A stretch of DNA of 64,000 nt from Maritimibacter dapengensis (lineage in GTDB: Bacteria > Pseudomonadota > Alphaproteobacteria > Rhodobacterales > Rhodobacteraceae). The notes beneath the pieces were generated by a model. It was not told the origin of the DNA. It did no database searches and was given only the letters and a program-made list of their open reading frames with translations. Where the stretch lies: positions 474,001 to 538,000 of the forward strand of contig NZ_JAHUZE010000004.1 of the NCBI RefSeq assembly GCF_019218265.1, given 5' to 3'. A program made the position numbers and the translations under genes. This document shows, one piece after another, positions 52,357 through 61,029 of the stretch. Each line of letters opens with the position of its first letter. The first letter of the stretch is position 1.

Positions 52357-53775
52357 TCAATGCACCGTGCAGACCATGCATGGGTCGAAACTCCGCACGA
52401 TATGCTGCACCGAAAGCGGCGTTTGCTCGCCCTCGGACAACGGCGCACCGACCAGTGCGGCCTCCAACGGCCCCGGCACGCCCCCCGCATCGCGCGGGCT
52501 GAAATTCCACGTGGTCGGCGCGACGATCTGGTAATTCGCGATCACGCCCCCCTCGATCCGCACCCAATGGCCGAGCGCCCCGCGCGCAGCCTCGACCAGC
52601 CCGACACCTCGCCCCTCGCGTGGGATCGTCACCGGCACCATGAACCGCGCATCGGTGTCGAGCGTGTCGACCCAGTGCTCCATCATCGTCTGCAACCGGG
52701 CGAGTTCCAGAAGCCGCCCGGCGACCCGTGCCAGCACCCCGCCATCCACCAGAGCACGGGCGAGCGGATGCCCGTCCACCACCTGCCGCGCGAGCGCCCC
52801 GGTCTCGAACGCAGCACCACCATAACGCGGGGCCTTGCACCAGCTATAGGCGGGGTCGGTCATGTCCTCATCCGGCATTGTGCGGCCCTCTTCGGGATGC
52901 GCGGTGTCCCCGATCATCCAGGCGTGGCTGACGTCCTCGGTGATCCGCGCGGTGTCGAGCGGCGCGACGGAGCCATCGAAAACCCCCTGCGCCATCGCCC
53001 GGCCGCCTGCCAGCGGATAGGCCCCGAACGACAGGTAACGCCCCGACCCTCGCCCCATCTCCGCCAGCCCCAGATCGGCCGCGATCTCAAAAAACAGGCC
53101 CGCATCGCCCGTATTCCAGCGCAAGAGCGCCTCGACGCTCTCCAGCGCGGCAAAATCTTCCAAAGGTGCCCCGAACATGACCTCCTCCAGATACCGGCGG
53201 AAACCGCGCAACGTGGCCCGCATCCGCACCTTTTCCGACGCCGTCGGCGTGCGCGTCACGCCGCCCGGCTGGATCGCGAGCGTATGGGGCCATTTGCCTC
53301 CGAGCGTTCCGACGATGTGGAAAAGCTCGGCCCGCGCCTCGACCGACCGGCGCACGGCGCTGCCTGCACCTGCGGTGAACCGCTCCACGGCGCGGGCGTG
53401 CCAATCGCGGCCCGCATATCCGTCCCGCGCGAAATCGGGCATGAAGAAGAGGTTGAAATGCGTCAGATGGTCGCCTGCATTTTCGGCGGCGTGCAGAAGC
53501 GCCGCGACCTGCGCGCCCATCGGCACCATCTCGGCCCCCGCCGCATCCGCGAGCGCAAAGGCCGCCGCCGCCGACTGGCTGATCGAGCAGATCCCGCAAA
53601 TGCGCGGCGTGATGGTCAGCGCATCGCGCGGGTCCTTGCCCTGCATCATCACCTCGAAACCGCGATAAAGCGGCGAGTTCGCGCGCGCTTCGCGCACCCG
53701 GCCATCGGCGATGTCCAGCCGCACTTCGAGGTCGCCTTCGACCCGGTTGAAAGGCCCGACGATCAACTCGCTCAT
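52357..53775 (-). CDS. hupV: Regulatory (H2-sensing) hydrogenase large subunit HupV
   Basis: A 472-residue large subunit of the sensor hydrogenase. The ligand cysteines are RICGICSIS (C60, C63) and the C-terminal DPCMVCTVH (C466, C469). The protein ends exactly at that His, so there is no peptide for HupD to cleave, which is diagnostic for HupV/HoxC sensors. The ATG at 53775 (MSELIVGPFNRVEGD) overlaps the hupU stop by 4 bases, excluding the longer frame. With HupU it senses H2 and controls the HupT kinase. Confidence 0.96.
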   Translation of the reverse strand: MSELIVGPFNRVEGDLEVRLDIADGRVREARANSPLYRGFEVMMQGKDPRDALTITPRICGICSISQSAAAAFALADAAGAEMVPMGAQVAALLHAAENAGDHLTHFNLFFMPDFARDGYAGRDWHARAVERFTAGAGSAVRRSVEARAELFHIVGTLGGKWPHTLAIQPGGVTRTPTASEKVRMRATLRGFRRYLEEVMFGAPLEDFAALESVEALLRWNTGDAGLFFEIAADLGLAEMGRGSGRYLSFGAYPLAGGRAMAQGVFDGSVAPLDTARITEDVSHAWMIGDTAHPEEGRTMPDEDMTDPAYSWCKAPRYGGAAFETGALARQVVDGHPLARALVDGGVLARVAGRLLELARLQTMMEHWVDTLDTDARFMVPVTIPREGRGVGLVEAARGALGHWVRIEGGVIANYQIVAPTTWNFSPRDAGGVPGPLEAALVGAPLSEGEQTPLSVQHIVRSFDPCMVCTVH

Positions 53776-54764
53776 CGGCGCGGCTTTCGGATGCTCGGTG
53801 GCACTTCCACTCGGTCGCTGACCGCGTTCTCGCCGATCCGTCTCGGGGTCGCGGCCTTTGACAGGGATGCCAGTGCCATGAACCAGGCTTTCGGCATGTC
53901 GGTCGGCAGACCCACGGGTATGCCCGCGATCTTGGGCGTCTCGGTGAAGCTGTGGCTCGGTTCCTCGAATTCCGGCGCGGTGCAATTGATGCAGGGGTAG
54001 CCTGCGCGGGTGCACGACCCGGACCCGTTCCACGCGCGGATGTTGCAGTCGCCTACCGCTTGCGTGCCGATACAGCCGAGGTTCTCCATCATGCAGCCAA
54101 GGTCCGAGAGCTTCTCGGCACTCGCTTTGTATTCGTAGAATTCGTTCTTGGGGCAGGCATGGTGGACGAGGTGGTCGGCGTAGAACCGGGGGCGCGCGTA
54201 ATCGTCGAGATCGCCGGGGCCAAGCGCGCCGTCCGCGAGAAGCATGAAAGTTTCCGTCACCCAGTCGGGATGAACAGGGCAGCCCGAGACGTTGACGACC
54301 GGAAGCCCGGTCGGGTCGCGGAAGGTGGGCGCAAGTGCCGCCCCCGCTTCGGCCCCGTCATATTGAACACCGACGGCGTCCGCCGGGTTGCCGCCTGCAG
54401 CGGTGACCCCGCCATAGGTGGCGCAGGTGCCGACCGCGACAACGTGCTTGGCGCGCGGGGCCAGCGACTGCACCCAATCGAGCATCGAACGGCCTGTGCC
54501 GCCGAGCATGTTGAACTTCCCGGTTCCCTTCGGACCGCGCAAAATCGAACCTTCTATGCACAGAATGTCCAGCGGTATGTCGCCCGCCTCGACCTTTTCC
54601 AATAAAAGGCGGGTTTCGTCGCCGGTCGCCTCCGACAGCGTGGGATGCCAGAGGATGTCGATCCCGACGCCCTCGAGCAGGTCGAACAGGTTGGGGTCCT
54701 CGGCGCACAGAAGCGACATTGTGCAACCGCCGCAGCCCGCCGCTTGAAGCCAGAGCAGGTTCAT
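53772..54764 (-). CDS. hupU: Regulatory (H2-sensing) hydrogenase small subunit HupU
   Basis: A 330-residue iron-sulphur subunit. It begins directly with the cluster motif (LLWLQAAGCGGCTMSLLCAE; C11, C14) and lacks the Tat signal and C-terminal anchor of HupS. It is therefore cytoplasmic, as expected for a sensor. Further cluster segments are VAVGTCATYGG, VSGCPVHPDW and the C-rich block around NGSGSCTRAGYPCINCTAPEF (two shorter motifs). The proximal site lacks the CTCC pattern of HupS. It overlaps hupT and hupV by 4 bases each. Confidence 0.96.
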   Translation of the reverse strand: MNLLWLQAAGCGGCTMSLLCAEDPNLFDLLEGVGIDILWHPTLSEATGDETRLLLEKVEAGDIPLDILCIEGSILRGPKGTGKFNMLGGTGRSMLDWVQSLAPRAKHVVAVGTCATYGGVTAAGGNPADAVGVQYDGAEAGAALAPTFRDPTGLPVVNVSGCPVHPDWVTETFMLLADGALGPGDLDDYARPRFYADHLVHHACPKNEFYEYKASAEKLSDLGCMMENLGCIGTQAVGDCNIRAWNGSGSCTRAGYPCINCTAPEFEEPSHSFTETPKIAGIPVGLPTDMPKAWFMALASLSKAATPRRIGENAVSDRVEVPPSIRKPRR

Positions 54765-56092
54765 GCGCCGCGCTCCAACGGCAGGGTCAGGGTGAAGCGG
54801 GCACCCCTGCCGGTATGCTGGGCGAGCCGCAGGTCTCCCCCATGTTCTTCCGCGATCTTGTGGCTGATCGGCAGGCCCAGCCCCGTGCCCTTGCCGACCT
54901 CCTTGGTGGTGAAGAAGGCGTCAAAGACGGCGGCTTGAAGGTCATCGGGAACGCCGGGACCGTTATCTTCGACCCGGACGAAGGCCATACCGTCCTCGGT
55001 CCCGTAGGTGACGTCGATCACCGGGGCATCGGTGCCGTCCACCGCGTCGGCGGCGTTCTGAATGAGGTTCATCATCACCTGCTGGATATGCCCCTTTCTC
55101 CCGAAAGTGTCGAGCCGTTCGGGGCCGTGGCGGATGATTTTCGGCATCGACTTCACCCCGCGCGCGACCCAGTTGATCGCGGCTTCCGTTGTCCAGACGA
55201 GGTCGAAGACGCTCATCTCGCCCTGACCGTCGGCAGACAGCCGGCGCAGGTCCTCGACAATGTCGCGCACCCGCTCCGACCCGTCGCGCGCTCCGTCGAG
55301 CGCGGTGCGCAGCCGTTCCATCGCGCGGTCGAGCTTCAACGTGTCGCGCAGCGCGACCAGCGTTGCGCGATCTTCGCCGCGTTGAACCGCGTCGAAATAC
55401 GTCTCGAGCTTGGCGGCCGATTTCTCCATCGCATGGGCATTTGCGTAGACGAAGGAAATCGGATTGTTCAGCTCATGCGCCACGCCCGCCAGAAGGCGGC
55501 CGAGCGAGGCGAGCTTTTCGTTTCGCACGAGGTGCAATTGCGCCTCTTTGAGCTGCCGGTGGCTCGCTTCCAGCTCCGAATAAGCCCGCCGCAACTCGCC
55601 CAGTGGCCGCCCCGTGATGACCGCACCGCGGGTGCGCCCCCGGTCGCCGATCCGGGGCGCGATGGAAAGGTCGAAGGGGGCCGGCGCACCGCGCGCAAGA
55701 AAGTCAGCCTCGATCCGTCCCGTCACCCGCGCGTCGATCGCCGCGCGCAGATGCGTCTCGACCTCGGCCCAGTTCTTCGGACAAACGAGATCGGACAACG
55801 AGGCACCCACGCCCCCCGCGCCAAGCTCTTCGAGCACCGAGCCCGACGCTTCCTCGATCGCGCCGTCCCGGTCCACGACGAGCACGAGGTCCGAGACGCT
55901 CGAGAACACAGACCCCATGAACCGACGCATCGCGTCGAGTTCGGCGTTGCGCGCTTCGAGTTCTTCCTGGTAGGCGACAAGCTCCTGGTAGGTCTTGTCG
56001 ACCGCCTGCAACACTTCGGCCCATGCCGCATCGGGCAGGGTCGGGGCCTCGGTCGCGCCGGGCGTGTCGAACGGGTCGTCAAATCGTGCCAC
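54761..56092 (-). CDS. hupT: Hydrogenase sensor histidine kinase HupT
   Basis: A 443-residue soluble kinase. The N-terminal coiled coil (about 30-58), a PAS domain (about 58-165) with VVDRDGAIEEASGS, the dimerisation H-box LAGVAHELNNPISF with His206, and the HATPase domain (N-box NLIQNAADAV, G1 VEDNGPGVP, GKGTGLGLPIS) are all intact. There are no membrane helices, which matches a partner of the cytoplasmic HupUV. In R. capsulatus HupT phosphorylates HupR and so lowers hupSL expression when H2 is absent. First gene of the locus. Confidence 0.95.
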   Translation of the reverse strand: MARFDDPFDTPGATEAPTLPDAAWAEVLQAVDKTYQELVAYQEELEARNAELDAMRRFMGSVFSSVSDLVLVVDRDGAIEEASGSVLEELGAGGVGASLSDLVCPKNWAEVETHLRAAIDARVTGRIEADFLARGAPAPFDLSIAPRIGDRGRTRGAVITGRPLGELRRAYSELEASHRQLKEAQLHLVRNEKLASLGRLLAGVAHELNNPISFVYANAHAMEKSAAKLETYFDAVQRGEDRATLVALRDTLKLDRAMERLRTALDGARDGSERVRDIVEDLRRLSADGQGEMSVFDLVWTTEAAINWVARGVKSMPKIIRHGPERLDTFGRKGHIQQVMMNLIQNAADAVDGTDAPVIDVTYGTEDGMAFVRVEDNGPGVPDDLQAAVFDAFFTTKEVGKGTGLGLPISHKIAEEHGGDLRLAQHTGRGARFTLTLPLERGA

Positions 56093-56353
56093 GCAAGGGA
56101 CTATAGGGATGCGCCGGGGCTTTGGTAAGAGGCGTCGGGGCCGCAGATGCGGAGCTTGGCGCCGGATGGCGAAAAGCGGGCGCGACTCACTTGACGGAGG
56201 CCAGAAAACGGCCTAAAGCCCCCGGACGGAATTCAGGGCGCTGCTCGTGCGGCGCCCGTTTGTATTGACTGGCAAGTCCGTATGGCCAGACGCGCGACCG
56301 CGACGGGACGCGCAGAAAGCCCCGGAAACTGCCCGCTAAGTGAGGATGAACCC

Positions 56354-56641
56354 ATGTCGCGCGTCTGCGAACTGACTGGTAAAGGCCCGATGACTGGCAA
56401 CAATGTCAGCCACGCCAACAACAAGACCAAGCGCCGGTTTCTGCCGAACCTGAACGACGTGTCGCTCGTGTCGGAGACGCTCGGCCGCCCGATCAAGTTG
56501 CGCATCTCGGCATCTGCCCTGCGCACCGTCGACCACCGCGGTGGCCTCGACAAGTTCCTGGCCAAAGCCAAGGACGAAGAGCTGTCGGCGAAGGCGCTGA
56601 AGGTCAAGAAAGAGATCGCGAAGGCCCAGGCAACCGCCTGA
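56354..56641 (+). CDS. rpmB: 50S ribosomal protein L28
   Basis: A 95-residue ribosomal protein of normal length. The start [20 protein letters not shown] and the segment [11 protein letters not shown] are typical of the alphaproteobacterial L28. I chose the ATG at 56354 (GAGGATGA upstream); the in-frame extension to 56282 is not conserved. Transcribed divergently from hupT, followed by a strong terminator. Confidence 0.97.
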   Translation: MSRVCELTGKGPMTGNNVSHANNKTKRRFLPNLNDVSLVSETLGRPIKLRISASALRTVDHRGGLDKFLAKAKDEELSAKALKVKKEIAKAQATA

Positions 56642-56668
56642 TCCATCCGATTTCGACGAAATCGAACA

Positions 56669-56700
56669 CGGCCCCGCCCCGCGGCGGGGCCGTTTCTTTT
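56669..56700 (+). terminator. Terminator of rpmB
   Basis: A 10-bp perfect stem CGGCCCCGCC (56669-56678) / GGCGGGGCCG (56683-56692) with a 4-base loop and TTTCTTTT immediately after. Confidence 0.9.
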
Positions 56701-56761
56701 GTGCGCCGTTGCCACAATGAGCGCGCCAGGGCGCGCGCAGGATGAGCGCCTGCGGCGCGGA

Positions 56762-56826
56762 TGGGGGCTGTCTGCCCCCACCGTCACGTTCGCGGGACGC
56801 GAACGCGACGCCCCCGAAAGTATTTT
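56762..56826 (+). repeat. Extragenic hairpin repeat, copy D
   Basis: Hairpin TGGGGGC/GCCCCCA (56762-56768, 56774-56780) and a second perfect stem CGTTCGCG/CGCGAACG (56787-56794, 56798-56805), then CCCCCGAAAGTATTTTT (56810-56826). ATGAAG follows at 56834. Two-hairpin layout as in copy C. Confidence 0.7.
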
Positions 56827-56901
56827 TCGAACAATGAAGCCGTGACCGGTGCGGCGCAGGCGCATCTTGTGTGGCCTGCGATCCGGCGATACGACGGGTC
56901 C

Positions 56902-57240
56902 ATGCGCGTCCTGCTTGCCATTGCCATGAGTCTCGTGCTCGCCCTCTCCGGTGCCGTCCTGGCCGGGGCGAAGGGGGCCTCGCATGATATCGGCATGGAG
57001 ATCGTGATCTGTTCCGGGATCGGCATGACCACGATCACCATCGGTCCCGACGGTGAGCCGATCGAAAAGAGCGAAGTCTGCCCCGAGGGCCACTCCCTGC
57101 TGGCCGCCACGTTTATCACACCCGATATGCCGCAGCTCGAGGTAAGACTGCTTGCGGTCGCGGAACGCGTCACCCATGACCGCGTCGCGCCGCGGCATGA
57201 ACTTTCGCCATCGGCACGCGGACCTCCTGTGACTGTCTGA
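56902..57240 (+). CDS. Small secreted cysteine-pair protein, possibly copper-related
   Basis: A 112-residue exported protein. The signal peptide spans about residues 1-24 (MRVLLAIAMSLVLALSGAVL). The mature part contains a Cys pair 25-30 residues apart (EIVICSGIGM and KSEVCPEGH) around a TITIGPDGEPIEKS strand, a pattern like DUF2946 proteins found near copper genes. I chose the ATG at 56902; an extension to 56761 would read through repeat copy D. It is 40 bases upstream of the PCu(A)C gene, so an operon is likely. Function inferred from the neighbour only. Confidence 0.75.
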   Translation: MRVLLAIAMSLVLALSGAVLAGAKGASHDIGMEIVICSGIGMTTITIGPDGEPIEKSEVCPEGHSLLAATFITPDMPQLEVRLLAVAERVTHDRVAPRHELSPSARGPPVTV

Positions 57241-57280
57241 TTTTCAGCGAATACAGACACAAACATCCAGGAGAAACCAA

Positions 57281-57751
57281 ATGAAACCCATCATCCTTGC
57301 GGCCATCGCCGCGTCTTTCGCCATGCCTGCTTTTGCCGACAGCGAAATCGCCATCTCCGACCCCTACGCCCGGGCCTCCGGCATGAACGCGATAGCGGGG
57401 GCCGCGTTTTTCGGAATCGCGAACAGTGGCGATGAAGACGACCGTCTGATCGCCGTGCGTTCCGACGTGGCCAAACGGGTCGAGCTTCACACCCATATCG
57501 AGGGCGAAGGCGGCGTCATGAAGATGGTCGAAGTCGAAGAAGGCTTCGCCGTTCCCGCAGGCGGCATGCACATGCTCGAACGAGGCGGAAACCATGTCAT
57601 GTTCATGGGCCTCAACCAGAGTATTGAGCAGGGCGACATGGTGTCGGTCACGCTGGTCTTCGAAAAGGCCGGTGAGATCGCGCTGGAAATCCCCGTCGAT
57701 CTCGACCGTCAGCCGGACATGAAACATGGCGACATGAACAATTCCAACTGA
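57281..57751 (+). CDS. Periplasmic copper chaperone PCu(A)C
   Basis: A 156-residue secreted Cu(I) chaperone that loads the CuA/CuB sites of cytochrome oxidase. The signal peptide ends at PAFADSEIAI. The metal motif H(M)x10Mx21HxM is present as VELHTHIEGEGGVMKM followed by GGMHMLERGGNHVMFMGL. A methionine/histidine tail (DMKHGDMNNS) adds possible copper ligands. GGAGAAA precedes the start. Confidence 0.93.
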   Translation: MKPIILAAIAASFAMPAFADSEIAISDPYARASGMNAIAGAAFFGIANSGDEDDRLIAVRSDVAKRVELHTHIEGEGGVMKMVEVEEGFAVPAGGMHMLERGGNHVMFMGLNQSIEQGDMVSVTLVFEKAGEIALEIPVDLDRQPDMKHGDMNNSN

Positions 57752-57774
57752 TACTGGTCGCGCGAAGGCCGTGT

Positions 57775-57853
57775 TTCCTGACCCGTTAACGCTTTCATAA
57801 CCGACAGCCTGTACCACTCAGGTCATGGTTAACGATCCGTGGCGGGTCAGGAA
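57775..57853 (+). other. Long inverted repeat in the RTX gene leader
   Basis: TTCCTGACCCG (57775-57785) is exactly inverted at 57843-57853. The inner GTTAAC copies (57785-57790, 57828-57833) and a small CCTG/CAGG stem extend the fold. The right arm ends 14 bases before the RTX start codon and abuts its Shine-Dalgarno (AGGAAGGG), so folding could block translation or end the upstream transcript. Confidence 0.55.
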
Positions 57854-57867
57854 GGGTTGAACGCGTC

Positions 57868-59787
57868 ATGAACACGCCGGTGAAATGGGGCGAGGAATTT
57901 CTCGCCAATGTCCTGACCGCCAGCACGCAGAACCAGCCGGCGGTCGTGGCGCTCGCCAATGGCGGTTTCGCGCTCGCCTATGGTGATTTCAGCCGAAGTA
58001 CCGATGAGGGCACCGACTTGGACGATTTCGCGGTGCGCCTGCAGATCCACGACGCGCGCGGCGTGCTGACCACAGGCCCGATCCAGGTCAACCAGATTGC
58101 GACCGGGGCGCAACAGAACCCCAAAATCTTGAGTCTGGAGAACGGCGGCATCGCGGTGCTTTACGAAGACGGTTCCGAAGGCGCGGACACCGCCGGCGAC
58201 GACAGCGATGCGGCCTTGAGGCTGAGTTTCTTTTCGCAGGACGGCACGGCGGGGCCGGGCGATCTCCTGGCACCGATGAGCACCTCGTCGAGCCAGACGC
58301 GCGGCGCATTGGCGGCACTGCCGAGCGGCGCCTTCGCCTTCGCCTATACCGATATCTCGGGTGCCTACGGCGATGGGGACGAGGCGGTGATGCTGTCGAT
58401 CCGGGGCACATCGGGCGACGTGATCGTCCCGGATTTCCGAGCCAGCGTGCCAACTCTTGGCGCGCAGGAAGACCCGGCGCTCGCGACGCTTGCAAACGGC
58501 TCGATCGCGCTGGCCTATACCGATGCGTCTGGCGGTGACCCGGACATCCGGGTCGCGGTGTACGATCGCACCGGGGGGGCCATCGGCACCTCGGTCGTCG
58601 CCAACACCACCACACAGCATGAACAATTCGCGGCGGACATTGCCGGGCTCACGAATGGAACCTTCGTCGTGTCATGGACGGATGGATCGCGGACCGGCCT
58701 CGACCCGTCAAGCTACGGGGTGAGGGCGCAGATCTTTTCCAAGCACGGCGTGAAGCTCGGGGGCGAGTTTCTCGTCAATACCGCGATAACCTCGCAGCAA
58801 GCGTTCCCCGAGGTCGAGGCGCTCTCCGACGGCCGCTTCGTCATCGCCTGGCTGGATCGTTCGGAGGGGGTCGACAGCGGGCTGGACGACGCTTCGGGCG
58901 GGGCGATTAGGGCGCAGATTTTCGAGCCGGACGGGAGCCGGTCCGGCGACGAATTCCTCGTCAATACGGTGACCGCTGGCTTTCAATCCGATGTCACGAT
59001 CACCGATCTCGGTGACGGACGGATCCTGTTCGCCTATCTCGACACGTCGATGGGGGTTCAAACCGATTTCGACGACACGACCTCGTCGATCCGGGCGACC
59101 ATCTTCGACACGCGCGATGCGGGGCAGACGTGGATCGGCACCGAGGCGCATGAGCAATATGCAGGCACTGAATGGGACGACACCCTTCTTGGCAGGGCCG
59201 GAGACGACCTGCTCTTCGGCTATCATGGCGATGACCGGCTGGATGGCGAGACGGGTGATGACAGGCTGGTTGGCGGACAAGGGGGCGACACGTTGCTGGG
59301 GCGCGAAGGCCGCGACCACATCGAGGCAGGCGGTGGTCCAGACCGATTGCTGGGCGGGCGGGGCCGCGATTTCATGTTCGGGGGGGCCGGCCACGACATT
59401 CTGCGGGGGCATGAGGCCGGCGACTGGCTGCAAGGCGACGGCGGGCGCGATGTCCTGTTCGGCGGCGCCGATCCGGACGTTTTCGTCTATGCGACCGGGG
59501 CCGACAGCCGCGCGGGGGCGCTTGCGCGGGATCGGATCATCGGCTTCACGCCCGGCGAGGACCGTATCGTGCTGAGGCGCCTCGATGCGGATCTTCTGAG
59601 TACCGACAATGACGCGTTCGTCTTCATCGGGGAGGACGCTTTTTCCAACACGCCGGGCGAGTTGCGGGTCACGGTGCATCCCCGCTGCACGTTGATCCGG
59701 GGCGATACGGACGGCGATGGTGTGGCGGATCTCGAGATCCTCCTGCGCGGCCAGCACCAGCTCGACGCCTCGGATTTCATCCTCTGA
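57868..59787 (+). CDS. RTX-type calcium-binding protein, probable type I secretion substrate
   Basis: A 639-residue acidic protein without an N-terminal signal peptide. Residues 1-420 contain at least three copies of a roughly 95-residue beta module with the pattern EFLVNT...DGRFVIAWLD (FLANVLTAS, FLVNTAITS, FLVNTVTAG). Residues about 434-540 hold hemolysin-type GGxGxDxL nonapeptides (GRAGDDLLFGYHGDDRL, GGQGGDTLLG, GGAGHDILRG) that bind calcium outside the cell. The C-terminal about 100 residues form the usual export domain. No secretion genes adjoin it. Its stop overlaps the convergent sirtuin gene by 11 bases. Confidence 0.9.
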   Translation: MNTPVKWGEEFLANVLTASTQNQPAVVALANGGFALAYGDFSRSTDEGTDLDDFAVRLQIHDARGVLTTGPIQVNQIATGAQQNPKILSLENGGIAVLYEDGSEGADTAGDDSDAALRLSFFSQDGTAGPGDLLAPMSTSSSQTRGALAALPSGAFAFAYTDISGAYGDGDEAVMLSIRGTSGDVIVPDFRASVPTLGAQEDPALATLANGSIALAYTDASGGDPDIRVAVYDRTGGAIGTSVVANTTTQHEQFAADIAGLTNGTFVVSWTDGSRTGLDPSSYGVRAQIFSKHGVKLGGEFLVNTAITSQQAFPEVEALSDGRFVIAWLDRSEGVDSGLDDASGGAIRAQIFEPDGSRSGDEFLVNTVTAGFQSDVTITDLGDGRILFAYLDTSMGVQTDFDDTTSSIRATIFDTRDAGQTWIGTEAHEQYAGTEWDDTLLGRAGDDLLFGYHGDDRLDGETGDDRLVGGQGGDTLLGREGRDHIEAGGGPDRLLGGRGRDFMFGGAGHDILRGHEAGDWLQGDGGRDVLFGGADPDVFVYATGADSRAGALARDRIIGFTPGEDRIVLRRLDADLLSTDNDAFVFIGEDAFSNTPGELRVTVHPRCTLIRGDTDGDGVADLEILLRGQHQLDASDFIL

Positions 59788-60478
59788 GGCGCGTCAGCAC
59801 CTCGCCCACCCAAAGCGGCACGATCTCACTCGCCGGGCCGTAACGGCCTTCGTCGAACAGCCCATAGGTGTCCGATGGTTCGAGGTTCAGTTCCAGCGTC
59901 GGCGTTCCAGCGGCGCGCGCCTCGCTCACGAACCCGGCGGCGGGATAGACGATTCCTGACGTCCCGATCGCCACGAACAGGTCCGCCATCAGAAGCCGGT
60001 CGTAGATCAGTTCCATCTCATATGGCATTTCCCCGAACCAGACGACGTCGGGCCGGGTCGCGGCGGTCGCGCAGGCGGGGCAGGGGTCGTCCACCGACAT
60101 GACCTCCGGCGCGTCCCAGCGATGCCCACACGCCCCGCAAAGCGCTCGGTTCAACGCGCCGTGCATGTGGATCACGTCCCGCGCCCCGGCACGCTCGTGA
60201 AGATCGTCCACATTCTGCGTCACGAGCGTCAGCCGAACCCCGGCAGCAGCTTCGAGCCGCGCCAGCGCCTCATGCGCCGCATTCGGCGCGGCACCCCGGC
60301 AATTGGCCCGCCGCGCGTTGTAGAACTCCTGCACCAGAACCGGATTGCGCGCGAACCCCTCGGGCGTCGCCACCTCGTTCAGGTCGTATTTCGTCCAGAG
60401 CCCGCCCTCGTCGCGAAACGTGCCCAGCCCGCTTTCGGCCGAGATCCCGGCACCTGTCAGAACAACGATCCGTGTCAT
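59777..60478 (-). CDS. cobB: NAD-dependent protein deacylase (sirtuin, CobB)
   Basis: A 233-residue class III sirtuin that removes acetyl or succinyl groups from lysines using NAD. Motifs are VVLTGAGISAESGLGTFRD, TQNVDDLHERAG, the catalytic His in VIHMHGAL, a Cys4 zinc site (LCGACGH and DPCPACA) and AIGTSGIVYPAA. The EFYNARRAN segment supplies the Tyr and Arg that favour acidic acyl groups in class III enzymes. I chose the ATG at 60478, which matches the normal MTRIVVLTGAG start; the longer open frame is spurious. Confidence 0.94.
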   Translation of the reverse strand: MTRIVVLTGAGISAESGLGTFRDEGGLWTKYDLNEVATPEGFARNPVLVQEFYNARRANCRGAAPNAAHEALARLEAAAGVRLTLVTQNVDDLHERAGARDVIHMHGALNRALCGACGHRWDAPEVMSVDDPCPACATAATRPDVVWFGEMPYEMELIYDRLLMADLFVAIGTSGIVYPAAGFVSEARAAGTPTLELNLEPSDTYGLFDEGRYGPASEIVPLWVGEVLTRLRG

Positions 60479-60550
60479 GGGGCAAGGGTAGGGCGCTTGA
60501 CCCGTGCCGGTCCAGCGCGGAATATCGACCGAAAAGCGGAGGACATCAGA

Positions 60551-60988
60551 ATGACGGAACGCGCAAAAGCACCCTGGCATCTGTGGGTGGTCGCCATCTT
60601 GTCGCTGTTGTGGAACGCGGGCGGCGGTTTCGATTGGGTGATGGCCCATTTCGCGCAGGAACAATACCTGGGCATGATGACCGAGGAACAACGCGACTGG
60701 TACACGAGCTTTCCGCTCTGGGCCGAAGTATTCTGGGCGCTGGGCGTCTGGGGAGCGATAATCGGCTCGGTGCTGCTGCTCGTCCGGTCCCGCCACGCAA
60801 GCCTCGCGTTCCTGCTCTCGCTGATCGGTCTGGTCGGAAACAGCCTCCATTCCATCGTGAGCATGGGCAACGCGCTGGTCGACATGATGGGACCGGGATC
60901 GATGATCTTCTCCGGCGCAATCGTCGTAGTCGCGGTGCTCTTGTGGTTCTACGCACGCGCCATGGCGCGGCGCGGCGTGCTCACCTGA
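60551..60988 (+). CDS. Four-helix integral membrane protein, unknown
   Basis: A 145-residue protein with four hydrophobic helices (about 9-28, 52-73, 77-98, 112-132). Conserved-looking blocks are WVVAILSLLWNAGGGFDWVM, TEEQRDWYTSFPLWAEVFWALG and LVGNSLHSIV. I recall similar small proteins in proteobacteria, sometimes labelled sugar transporters without evidence. A cytoplasmic N terminus is likely. I chose the ATG at 60551 (MTERAKAPW). It stands 41 bases before the phosphatase gene and may share its transcript. Confidence 0.8.
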   Translation: MTERAKAPWHLWVVAILSLLWNAGGGFDWVMAHFAQEQYLGMMTEEQRDWYTSFPLWAEVFWALGVWGAIIGSVLLLVRSRHASLAFLLSLIGLVGNSLHSIVSMGNALVDMMGPGSMIFSGAIVVVAVLLWFYARAMARRGVLT

Positions 60989-61029
60989 ACCGGCTTGGCG
61001 ACAGGACCGCCACGCGCTAGCGTCCGGCC

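Noticed and set aside
50139-52502. Very long open frame on the plus strand opposite hypF, and similar long frames opposite hypD-hupR, hupL and the livHMGF genes
   Set aside because: Arg/Pro/His-rich translations without motifs; in GC-rich genes the opposite strand is often stop-free. The minus-strand (or plus-strand) genes here have clear family matches.
56236-56257. GC hairpin GGGCGC/GCGCCC followed by GTTTGTATT between hupT and rpmB
   Set aside because: Resembles a terminator on the plus strand, but no plus-strand gene ends just upstream; kept as an unexplained structure only.
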